The translations under genes were made by a program, and so were the position numbers. Source: Nannocystis pusilla (GTDB lineage: Bacteria > Myxococcota_A > Polyangia > Nannocystales > Nannocystaceae). Taken from it: a DNA stretch of 64,000 nt. Of the stretch, positions 1 to 5,908 are shown one piece after another. The notes under the pieces were generated by a model. The model made no database searches. It had not been told where the DNA came from and saw nothing but the letters and a program-made list of their open reading frames with translations. The DNA is taken from NCBI RefSeq assembly GCF_026626665.1, contig NZ_JAPNKE010000002.1, positions 9,382,001 to 9,446,000 of the forward strand, given 5' to 3'. Positions within the stretch are counted from its first letter, which is position 1. Each line of letters starts with the position of its first letter.

Positions 1-1604
1 AATGGTTCGGCGTGGGCGGGGTCGACCTCGAGGTCGAGGCGGCCGCGCTGGAGGAACGCCTCGGCGAGCGTGGGTCGGTCGCCGAGCGCGTGGGCCTCGC
101 GGATCACGTCGTCGGCCAGATCTTTCGCGGCGTCTATCCGGCCCGCGCGCGCGTGGACCTTGACGTCCTCGAGGGCGGCCATGACCCGGCGGCGGCGCAC
201 CGCGGTGCCGATGTCGCGCGAGGCCTGGGTGTGGGCGACGAGGCTGGCGCTGCTGCGACACTCGCCGGGGTCGGGCAGCGAGGTCGCGACCTCGAGCGCG
301 TGCAGGGCGACGTCGGCGTCGGCCTTGCGCAGCACGTCCACCGCCGAGGCGAGCGCGGCGCGGGCCCGCTCGAGGCAAGCGGCGCTGCGCAGGGCCAGCT
401 CCTCGGAGAACTCGTGGCGCTCGCGGGCCTCGCAGGCGGCGCGGTAGTTCTGCTGCCATTCGGCGCCCCAGTCGTCGAGCACGCGGCGCGCCTGCGGCCA
501 CAAGTTGGTGGCGAACGCCGGCGGCAGCGCGTCGAAGGCGTGCTCGATCGCCGCTCGCGAGTCCGCGTTCCACACCTGATCGATGTGCGCCGCGCCGCCG
601 CTGCACGGGTCGGTCGCCTGCGGGCGCGCGCCGAGGTAGCCGCCGCCGAGCCCGAGGACCGCCGCCCCGGCGACCGCGCCCATCAAGGTGCGACGGCCGC
701 GGGTGCGGTCGGGATCGAGGTCGCGCAGCAATTCTTCCATGCTGGCGAACCTGTCCTTTGGGTCCTGTCGCAATCCTCGCAGGATCGCCGCGCACAGCCG
801 CGACGGCACGCGGACGTGGCGCGGCGGGCTGCGCACCTGGCCGCTGGTGATGCTGAGGCGCAGCTCGTCGGTGCTGTCGCCGGGGAACGGCAGCTGGCCG
901 AACAGCGCCTGGTACAGCGAGGCGCAGAAGCTGAACTGGTCGGACGCGGGGCCGACGGGCTGGCCGAGGAACTGCTCGGGGGGCATGTACGCCGGCGTGC
1001 CGACGACCTCGCGGCCGGCCTTGGCGGGGGTGCAGGACAGGCCGAAGTCGAGGACGCGGACGCGGCCGTCGTCGCCGATCATGGCGTTGCTGGGCTTGAA
1101 GTCGCGGTGGACGAGGTTGGCGCCGTGGGCCGCAGCGAGGCCGCGGCCGGCCTGGATGAACGCGCCGAGGACCTCGGTCCAGCCGCGCGGCTGCCTGGCG
1201 AGCCAGGCGTGGAGCGTGCTGCCGCGGACGAACTCCATGGCGATGAAGATGCCGTCCTCGTGGAGGCCGACCTCGTGGACCACCGCGACGTTGGGGTGCG
1301 AGACCTTGGCCATCGCCTGGGCCTCGTCGTGGAGGCGCACGCGGCCGTGGCTGTCGGGGCGGCCTTGCGGGCGCAGGACCTTGAGCGCGACCTTGCGGTC
1401 GAGCTCCGGATCGTAGGCGGCGTAGACGATGCCCATCGCGCCGGCGCCGAGGTACGAGAGGACGGTGAAGCGACCGATCTCGTGGCCCGGCTCGAGCGCG
1501 ATCGGGTCCGGCAGGGCGTGGGGGACCAGGGTCGTCCGCGTGGACCCGGTCGGCATGCCCGCGCCCTGCCGGGGGCCGCGGCCGCCACCTGCAGGAGCGC
1601 GCAT
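1..1604 (-). CDS. Membrane-anchored serine/threonine protein kinase, 3' end beyond window
   Basis: Hanks-type Ser/Thr kinase that would phosphorylate cytoplasmic proteins. Read from ATG at 1604-1602. The glycine loop GAGAMG lies near residues 54-59, the ATP-binding Lys in VALKVLR near 75, the catalytic HRD (LVHRDFKPSN) near 166 and DFG (VLDFGLS) near 186. A single hydrophobic segment near 300-322 (GAVAGAAVLGLGGGYLG) would place the kinase in the cytoplasm and the following Ala/Glu-rich, TPR-like helical region outside. Over 530 codons are visible and the frame runs off the left edge. This kinase-TM-helical-tail layout is common in myxobacteria. The substrate is unknown. The long open frame on the opposite strand is a GC-driven shadow. 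Confidence 0.92.
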   Translation of the reverse strand, partial: MRAPAGGGRGPRQGAGMPTGSTRTTLVPHALPDPIALEPGHEIGRFTVLSYLGAGAMGIVYAAYDPELDRKVALKVLRPQGRPDSHGRVRLHDEAQAMAKVSHPNVAVVHEVGLHEDGIFIAMEFVRGSTLHAWLARQPRGWTEVLGAFIQAGRGLAAAHGANLVHRDFKPSNAMIGDDGRVRVLDFGLSCTPAKAGREVVGTPAYMPPEQFLGQPVGPASDQFSFCASLYQALFGQLPFPGDSTDELRLSITSGQVRSPPRHVRVPSRLCAAILRGLRQDPKDRFASMEELLRDLDPDRTRGRRTLMGAVAGAAVLGLGGGYLGARPQATDPCSGGAAHIDQVWNADSRAAIEHAFDALPPAFATNLWPQARRVLDDWGAEWQQNYRAACEARERHEFSEELALRSAACLERARAALASAVDVLRKADADVALHALEVATSLPDPGECRSSASLVAHTQASRDIGTAVRRRRVMAALEDVKVHARAGRIDAAKDLADDVIREAHALGDRPTLAEAFLQRGRLDLEVDPAHAEP

Positions 1605-1831
1605 CGTTGGAGACGAATTCGACACGAGACGCTTTTGCTAAGAGGCCCGATCCTCCGACGTAGTCAAGCTCTGTTCATGGTGTCGAGGCTTTGGAAAAAT
1701 CTCCGATCGTGCGACTGGCCGCAGACTGCTCGCATGTGCCGGGCGCGACAGGTGATGCGCGAACCCGCGGCCATGGTGCGTGCGGGTGCGAGCGCGGAGA
1801 CGTACCGACCTGCGGGGTCGGCGCGAGCGGC

Positions 1832-2587
1832 TCAGGTGACCAGGGCCCAGATCGCCATATAGTGGACCAGGGCGGCGCTGAACACGAAGACGTGGAACAG
1901 CTCGTGGTATCCGAACACCAGCGGGGCCGGATTGGGCCAGCGCAGCGCGTAGATCACCGCGCCGCAGACATAGAGCAATCCGCCGGTGGCGAACAGCAGG
2001 AACACTTCGTCGGCGGCGACGCGGAGGACCGGCGCGGTGGGCAGGGTGAAGCTGCCCATGAGCACGTAGAGGGCGGCGCTGAGCTTGCGGGGCGCGCGGG
2101 GCCAGGCGAAGGTCTTGATGATGCCGAGGCCGGCCGCGAGCCACATGGCCGACAGCAGCCACACGCTGGCGGCGCCGTCGAGGGCCAGGGCCAGCGGGGT
2201 GGCGGTGCCGGCGATGAGCAGATAGATGTTGGCGTGGTCGAGCTTGCGCAGCCACAGCGCGGTGCGCAGCGGCCAGCCCGGCAGGTGGTAGACGGCGCTG
2301 CCGACCAGCAGGACCACCAGCGAGACGCCGTAGACGAGGGCGGAGAGGGTCGCGGCGCCTTCGCGGGCGCACACGACCAGGGCGACCACGGCCGGGACCG
2401 CGAGGGCGGCGGCGTAGATGTCGGCGACGCCGCGGAGGCGCGGGCGCAGGACCGAGGAGGTCGGCGAGGTCGAGGACACGCGGGCGCGAGGATACACGAG
2501 CGGCGCGCGGACGCGAGGGCGAGGCCGGCGGGCGGCGACCGCGGACGTCTCCGGGGCGGAGGAATCGATCGACCCCCGAGAGTGCAA
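1832..2587 (-). CDS. Hemolysin III / PAQR family membrane protein
   Basis: A 251-residue protein with about seven hydrophobic segments after a basic, low-complexity N-terminus of roughly 50 residues. It carries the three conserved PAQR/hemolysin III clusters: a Ser-x3-His in GSAVYHL, an Asp in KLDHANIYLLIAGT, and His-x3-His in GYHELFHVFV near the C-terminus. In the family these residues form an intramembrane metal site and are linked to hydrolase activity and membrane homeostasis. The true start may be internal because the first 50 residues are Arg/Ser-rich and unlike the family. It is oriented with the kinase, about 230 bp upstream of it, and has no other obvious partner. Confidence 0.88.
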   Translation of the reverse strand: MHSRGSIDSSAPETSAVAARRPRPRVRAPLVYPRARVSSTSPTSSVLRPRLRGVADIYAAALAVPAVVALVVCAREGAATLSALVYGVSLVVLLVGSAVYHLPGWPLRTALWLRKLDHANIYLLIAGTATPLALALDGAASVWLLSAMWLAAGLGIIKTFAWPRAPRKLSAALYVLMGSFTLPTAPVLRVAADEVFLLFATGGLLYVCGAVIYALRWPNPAPLVFGYHELFHVFVFSAALVHYMAIWALVT

Positions 2588-2684
2588 TGGTGGGAGCGTG
2601 GTGCGCGGATTCGGGTGGCGTGATGCGGGGGAGGGTCGATTGTGGGGACTGTCGGGCGACTCGCGAAAAAATCGTGCGAGGGAC

Positions 2685-2713
2685 TTGACCGGCGAATCGG
2701 CATGCTGTACATA
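2685..2713 (+). promoter_or_regulatory. Sigma-70-type promoter upstream of the tRNA array
   Basis: TTGACC at 2685-2690 and TACATA at 2708-2713 are separated by 17 bases, close to the housekeeping consensus and conspicuous in such GC-rich DNA. Transcription would start near 2720, 10-11 bases before a possible small ORF and 330 bases before tRNA-Pro. It may drive the tRNA array, a small RNA, or both. Confidence 0.55.
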
Positions 2714-2730
2714 CCCCGGACCGAGTCAGG

Positions 2731-2868
2731 GTGAAGGTCGTGACGAACCATCAGCACATCATCGGGTCGATGCTCCAGGGCCAGCCGCGTACGGCGGGGC
2801 TCCTGCTGCTCCCCGCGCTGTTGGCCCCGCTACCGCCGTATCTACGCCTGCCGTATCTACCCCGGTGA
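2731..2868 (+). CDS. Possible 45-aa small protein or leader peptide
   Basis: GTG-initiated frame starting about 11 bases after the predicted transcription start. It encodes a short hydrophobic peptide with a Leu/Pro-rich core (AGLLLLPALLAPLPP) and a C-terminus that repeats PYL (PPYLRLPYLPR). The repeat comes from a duplicated ccgtatctac. CTA and TAT codons are unusual next to the neighbouring genes, which argues against long-term coding. A ribosome binding site is weak. It could equally be part of a non-coding leader RNA. No family recognised. Confidence 0.25.
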   Translation: MKVVTNHQHIIGSMLQGQPRTAGLLLLPALLAPLPPYLRLPYLPR

Positions 2869-3049
2869 AGGGGCGCCCCGGTCGGGGTGCAGGCAGCGCT
2901 GCGACGAGCGCGGGAGAAAACCGAATCGTCGCACCTCCGCGTGAGCGCGTCGGCGCGCGCACGTGCAGTTCGATCGATGATTCGATCGCGCTGCCGGGCG
3001 ACGGGCATGTGACAGTGGCTTTCGTGCGAGGTCCCGTCATGATCGTCTT

Positions 3050-3124
3050 CGGGGCGTAGCTCAGCCTGGTCAGAGCGTCTGTCTTGGGCACAGAAGGTCG
3101 TGGGTTCGAATCCCGCTGCCCCGA
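3050..3124 (+). tRNA. tRNA-Pro(TGG)
   Basis: 75-nt class I tRNA. The acceptor stem CGGGGCG/TGCCCCG pairs with one G-U, the anticodon stem is TCTGT/ACAGA with loop CTTGGGC (anticodon TGG), the T-stem is GTGGG/CCCGC with loop TTCGAAT, and the discriminator is A. CCA is not encoded. It is the first member of the array and the only one with canonical features throughout. Confidence 0.93.
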
Positions 3125-3175
3125 TCCCCGTATTCGGGCCACGGAAGGCCCGAGGGGTACGAGTGACGACAATAC

Positions 3176-3259
3176 GCGCAGGTGCTGGAACTTGGTAGAC
3201 AACTGGCCTCGAGAGCGCCAGGCCCACCGGGCGTGAGGGTTCGAGCCCCTCCCTGCGCA
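3176..3259 (+). tRNA. tRNA-Leu-like copy 1, degenerate anticodon arm (GAG-like)
   Basis: Class II tRNA with a perfect acceptor stem (GCGCAGG/CCTGCGC) and T-arm (GAGGG/CCCTC). The anticodon arm is abnormal: TGGCC / loop TCGAGAG / CGCCA gives a C-C mismatch at 31-39 and C instead of the near-invariant U33. By alignment with copy 6 (loop TTGAGGT) the anticodon would be GAG. It may be a decayed copy or carry sequencing errors. A run of T follows the 3' end. No CCA encoded. Confidence 0.6.
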
Positions 3260-3318
3260 TTTTTTCATGCGGCGAACGAACGGACGACGAACGAAGAGGA
3301 GAGGATTTTTTGGAAAGC

Positions 3319-3405
3319 GCGCAGGTGCTGGAATTCGGTAGACAACCGGCACTCAAAACGCTGGGTCCCGGGAGGGGCGTGAGGGTTCGAGTCCCTCCCT
3401 GCGCA
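3319..3405 (+). tRNA. tRNA-Leu(CAA), copy 2
   Basis: Class II tRNA of 87 nt with the same acceptor stem (GCGCAGG/CCTGCGC) and T-arm as the other Leu copies. The anticodon loop is CTCAAAA, anticodon CAA (UUG codons). The anticodon stem CGGCA/CGCTG has an A-C mismatch at 31-39 and a G-U pair. CCA is not encoded. Confidence 0.72.
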
Positions 3406-3426
3406 TTCACGAGGGTTGAGCAATTT

Positions 3427-3509
3427 CCGCGGGACGCCTCAATGGTGGGGCAGTCGGCTGTAAACCGACGGCGCTTCGGCGCGGGCAGGTTCGATCCCCG
3501 CCCCGCGGA
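3427..3509 (+). tRNA. tRNA-Tyr-type(GTA), copy 1
   Basis: 83-nt class II tRNA. Acceptor CCGCGGG/CCCGCGG with discriminator A, anticodon stem GTCGG/CCGAC, loop CTGTAAA (anticodon GTA), long variable arm closed by GCGC-TTCG-GCGC. The T-stem GCAGG/CCCGC has one mismatch. Two oddities are shared by all four Tyr-type copies: position 8 is A instead of U, and the first pair is C1-G72 where bacterial tRNA-Tyr normally has G1-C72. Confidence 0.7.
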
Positions 3510-3547
3510 CTTTTTGAGGAGGAAGGGACCAGGAGACGGAGAGGCAC

Positions 3548-3633
3548 GCGCAGGTGACGGAATGGGTAGACGGCTGGCGCTCAGAACGCCAGGCCCCGGC
3601 TGGGGCGTGAGGGTTCGAGTCCCTCCCTGCGCA
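3548..3633 (+). tRNA. tRNA-Leu(CAG), copy 3
   Basis: 86 nt, class II. Acceptor GCGCAGG/CCTGCGC, anticodon stem TGGCG/CGCCA with loop CTCAGAA (anticodon CAG, CUG codons), variable arm GGCCCCGGCTGGGGC, T-arm GAGGG-TTCGAGT-CCCTC, discriminator A. All stems pair. CCA is not encoded. Confidence 0.87.
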
Positions 3634-3665
3634 TTGTTTTTTGAGGGGGAAGATGGCGAGAATTT

Positions 3666-3748
3666 CCGCGGGACGCCTCAATGGTGGGGCAGTCGGCTGT
3701 AACCCGACGGCGCCTCGGCGCGGGCAGGTTCGATCCCTGCCCCGCGGA
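3666..3748 (+). tRNA. tRNA-Tyr-type(GTA), copy 2
   Basis: Near-identical to copy 1 at 3427. Loop CTGTAAC, anticodon GTA; T-stem GCAGG/CCTGC is fully paired here. Same C1-G72 acceptor end and A at position 8. Followed by a T run. Confidence 0.7.
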
Positions 3749-3773
3749 CTTTTGTGAAGAGGCGGAGAGATAC

Positions 3774-3860
3774 GCGCAGGTGACGGAATCAGGTAGACGG
3801 CTGGCGCTCAGAACGCCAGGCCCCGAGCGGGGCGTGAGGGTTCGAGTCCCTCCTTGCGCA
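3774..3860 (+). tRNA. tRNA-Leu(CAG), copy 4
   Basis: 87 nt, anticodon arm identical to copy 3 (TGGCG-CTCAGAA-CGCCA, anticodon CAG). Acceptor 3' strand CTTGCGC gives one G-U pair. No Tyr-type copy separates it from the next Leu gene, breaking the Leu/Tyr alternation. Confidence 0.86.
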
Positions 3861-3888
3861 TTGATTTTGGGGAGAAGTGTAGCGATTC

Positions 3889-3974
3889 GCGCAGGTGGCG
3901 GAACTGGCAGACGTACGGCGCTCAGAACGCCGGGCCCCGAGAGGGGCGTGAGGGTTCGAGTCCCTCCCTGCGCA
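3889..3974 (+). tRNA. tRNA-Leu(CAG), copy 5
   Basis: 86 nt, acceptor GCGCAGG/CCTGCGC, anticodon stem CGGCG/CGCCG, loop CTCAGAA, anticodon CAG. All stems pair. Third CAG copy in the array. Confidence 0.87.
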
Positions 3975-4019
3975 TGTCGAGAGAGGAGAAGAAGGGGAGA
4001 GACGAGGGGAGAAGATTTT

Positions 4020-4101
4020 CCGCGGGACGCCTCAATGGGAGGCAGCCGGCTGTACACCGGGGGCGCTTCGGCGCAGGCGGGTTCGATTCCTGCCCCGCGG
4101 A
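4020..4101 (+). tRNA. tRNA-Tyr-type(GTA), copy 3
   Basis: 82 nt. D-stem GCCTC/GAGGC is better paired than in copies 1-2. Anticodon stem GCCGG/CCGGG has a G-G mismatch at 27-43; loop CTGTACA, anticodon GTA. C1-G72 and A8 as in the others. Identical in sequence to copy 4. Confidence 0.66.
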
Positions 4102-4131
4102 CTTTTTTGTCGTGGAGAAGAGAACGAGAGC

Positions 4132-4217
4132 GCGCAGGTGACGGAATTGGTAGACGGCTGGCCTTGAGGTGGCCAGGCTCCAGCTGGGGCGTGAGGGTTC
4201 GAGTCCCTCCCTGCGCA
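4132..4217 (+). tRNA. tRNA-Leu(GAG), copy 6
   Basis: 86 nt. Anticodon stem TGGCC/GGCCA, loop TTGAGGT with U33 present, anticodon GAG (CUC/CUU codons). Acceptor, D and T arms are canonical for Leu. This is the intact counterpart of the degenerate copy 1. Confidence 0.87.
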
Positions 4218-4246
4218 TTTTGTCGAGTGAGTGAGGAGAAGATTTT

Positions 4247-4328
4247 CCGCGGGACGCCTCAATGGGAGGCAGCCGGCTGTACACCGGGGGCGCTTCGGCG
4301 CAGGCGGGTTCGATTCCTGCCCCGCGGA
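4247..4328 (+). tRNA. tRNA-Tyr-type(GTA), copy 4
   Basis: 82 nt, same sequence as copy 3 at 4020, including the purine-rich gaagattt just upstream. This indicates a recent duplication of a unit that includes the spacer. Confidence 0.66.
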
Positions 4329-4353
4329 CTCATTTGTGAAGGCGGGACGAGAG

Positions 4354-4437
4354 GCGCAGGTGACGGAATTGGTAGACGCCGACGCTCAGGCGGAGGGCCT
4401 CGTGAGGGGCGTGAGGGTTCGAGTCCCTCTCTGCGCA
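4354..4437 (+). tRNA. tRNA-Leu-like copy 7, anticodon stem unpaired
   Basis: 84 nt with intact acceptor stem (GCGCAGG/CTCTGCGC region) and T-arm. The anticodon region CGACG / CTCAGGC / GGAGG keeps a CAG triplet after C-U, but only two of five stem pairs form and one base is missing against the CAG copies. Probably a pseudo-tRNA or a copy with a sequence error. Confidence 0.5.
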
Positions 4438-4447
4438 TGCGTGTGTG

Positions 4448-4666
4448 TCAGCTCAGGCGCAGGTTGACCAGCGGCGAGGGCTTGTAGCAGGGGCGGCTGT
4501 CGTTGCAGGCCTCCGGGGCGGCGAGCTCGTCGTCGGGGCCCCAGGGCTGGCAGGTGTGCAGGCACGAGTAGGGCACCTGGTTGCGGGCGAAGGTCAGCTG
4601 GAATTCGGCCAGCTCGGCGGCGTCGTGCGAGTGGCCCTTCCAGCGCAGGTGGCGGCACAGTTGCAT
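4448..4666 (-). CDS. Small conserved-looking 72-aa Cys/His protein in Mo-hydroxylase operon
   Basis: Starts at 4666, 14 bases after the stop of the FAD subunit gene, with an AAGGA-type ribosome site about 7 bases before the ATG, so it is likely cotranscribed. The protein has no signal peptide or membrane segment. It has Cys at about positions 4, 35, 39, 54 and 60, with HTC-type spacing (CLHTC), suggesting metal binding or disulfides. I do not recognise a family. Its position at the end of a molybdenum hydroxylase operon suggests a small accessory or redox partner, which is inference only. Confidence 0.62.
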   Translation of the reverse strand: MQLCRHLRWKGHSHDAAELAEFQLTFARNQVPYSCLHTCQPWGPDDELAAPEACNDSRPCYKPSPLVNLRLS

Positions 4667-4680
4667 GGCTGTCCTTTCGG

Positions 4681-5661
4681 TCAGGTCGGGGCCGGGGCCG
4701 GCGGTGCGGCCTGGGTGGGGGGCTGGGCGAGGGCGCGCTCGAGCGCGTCGAGGACCGCGCCGCGGAGGAGGTCGAGCTTGTAGGCCGTGCCCGCGAGCGG
4801 CTTGGCGCCGTCAGCCGCGACCGCGGCGGCCGCCGCGAGCGTCTCGGGTGTGGCGGGCTTGCCGACGAGCAGGGCCTCGACCGCGCCGAGGCGGAGCGGC
4901 AGGTTGGCCACGCCGCCGACGGTGATCCGCGCGGTCTGCAGCTGATCGCCCGCGACCACCAGGCGGGCGACGACCTCGACCAGCGGCCACTCGGCGCGGG
5001 CCCGGCTGGTCGCGCGCACGTAGGCGGCCTGCTCGGCGGCCAGCGGCGCGCCGAGGCCGACGCCGGTCAGCAGCGCGCCGGGCGGGAGCATGTGCTGGCG
5101 GCGGGCGTCGGAGGCGTCGCCGTAGAGGCTGGCGAGGGTGTGCTCGCGGTCGCCGGCGACCTCGACGCGGACGTCGTGGGCGAGCAGCGCCGTGGCCAGC
5201 GACGACGGGTGCGGCGCGACGCAGGGGCCGAGGTCGAAGCAGGCGTGGAACAGGTGGTCGCCGGTGCGGGCGGGGCAGCCGCTGCCGCCGCTCTTGAGGC
5301 AGTCGGCGCCGGGGCGGCGGTAGTACCAGCAGCGGACGTGCTGCAGGAGGTTGCCGCCGACGGTCGCGCGTGCGCGGATCTGCGGGGTCGCGATGCTGGC
5401 CGCGGCGGCGGCCACGGCCGGGTAGCGGGCGCGGACATCCGGGTGCTCGGCCACCGCCGCGAGGGTGACGAGGGCGCCGAGGTGGAGCTGTCCTTCGCGC
5501 CAGGCGATGGCGTCGAGGCCGGGGACGTCGCGCAGGTCGACGACTGTCCCTCGGGACAGGTGGAGCCTGCGCCGCTCGGTGAGGTCGGTGCCGCCGGCGC
5601 GGGGCTCACCGCTGCGCCCGAGCGCGGCGTCGAGGGAGGTGGGGAGCTCGAGCGAGGTCAT
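4681..5661 (-). CDS. Molybdenum hydroxylase (xanthine dehydrogenase family) FAD-binding subunit
   Basis: 326 residues of the CO dehydrogenase/xanthine dehydrogenase medium (FAD) subunit family. FAD-binding signatures are AGGTDL near residue 22 and ATVGGNLLQ near residue 100. An internal Cys cluster (CWYYRRPGADC...GSGCPA) is typical of the subclass that carries an extra 4Fe-4S cluster, as in 4-hydroxybenzoyl-CoA reductase-like subunits. It would pass electrons from the Fe-S clusters to FAD. Encoded downstream of the Mo/Fe-S subunit and upstream of the 72-aa gene. A copy of the dispersed palindrome sits inside it at 5544-5559, read as HLSRGTV. The substrate cannot be told from sequence. Confidence 0.9.
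   Translation of the reverse strand: MTSLELPTSLDAALGRSGEPRAGGTDLTERRRLHLSRGTVVDLRDVPGLDAIAWREGQLHLGALVTLAAVAEHPDVRARYPAVAAAAASIATPQIRARATVGGNLLQHVRCWYYRRPGADCLKSGGSGCPARTGDHLFHACFDLGPCVAPHPSSLATALLAHDVRVEVAGDREHTLASLYGDASDARRQHMLPPGALLTGVGLGAPLAAEQAAYVRATSRARAEWPLVEVVARLVVAGDQLQTARITVGGVANLPLRLGAVEALLVGKPATPETLAAAAAVAADGAKPLAGTAYKLDLLRGAVLDALERALAQPPTQAAPPAPAPT
5544..5559. repeat. Dispersed palindrome, exact core, inside FAD subunit gene
   Basis: CTGTCCC-TC-GGGACAG, a perfect 7-bp inverted repeat; contains TGTCC-N4-GGACA exactly. One member of the window-wide family. Confidence 0.8.
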
Positions 5662-5689
5662 CCGCGTCCTCCTCGGAGCAGGCGCGCGC

Positions 5690-5880
5690 GCGAATCGGTG
5701 ACAGGAGTGATGGGGGATATCCGGGGGCTGTCGGAAGCGAGAGCGAAGCGCGAGCGCGAATCGGTGACGGGAGGGATGGGGGACATCCGCGGGCTGTCGG
5801 AAGCGAGATCGAAGCGCGAGCGCTTGCGTGAGCCGGTGGCAGGAGTGATGGGGGACATGTGCGGACCGCCTGAAGAGAGA
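5690..5880. repeat. Three imperfect 66-72-bp tandem repeats between operon genes
   Basis: Units begin near 5692, 5758 and 5830 and share gaatcggtgac, ggagtgatgggggacat and gctgtcggaagcgag. They lie in the 250-bp gap between the Mo subunit stop and the FAD subunit start. Each contains ggatat/ggacat, so they may have grown from palindrome half-sites. Function unknown. Confidence 0.75.
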
Positions 5881-5908
5881 GCGGGGCCTTCGGCGAGGAT
5901 CGTGCGGG

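Larger units (their letters stand above)
2588..3049. other. Gap between the PAQR gene and the tRNA array
   Basis: No convincing protein gene apart from the possible 45-aa ORF listed separately. It holds a good sigma-70-type promoter at 2685-2713 and a GC-rich inverted repeat near 2860-2890 (accccg...cggggt). The rest shows no recognisable structure. Confidence 0.5.

Noticed and set aside
744..772. Palindrome-like cctgtcctttgggtcctgtc in the kinase
   Set aside because: Encodes a conserved kinase segment (RQDPKDRF) and lacks a paired GGACA arm; coincidence.
12..1862. Long open frame opposite the kinase
   Set aside because: It runs antisense to a clear kinase with HRD and DFG motifs and has no family features; typical of GC-rich DNA.
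3427..4328. Suppressor tRNAs for stop codons
   Set aside because: All four Tyr-type anticodons are GTA, which reads Tyr codons, not UAG or UAA.
3050..4437. CRISPR array
   Set aside because: Repeated units are tRNA genes with cloverleaf pairing and different lengths; no short uniform repeats with unique spacers and no cas genes.
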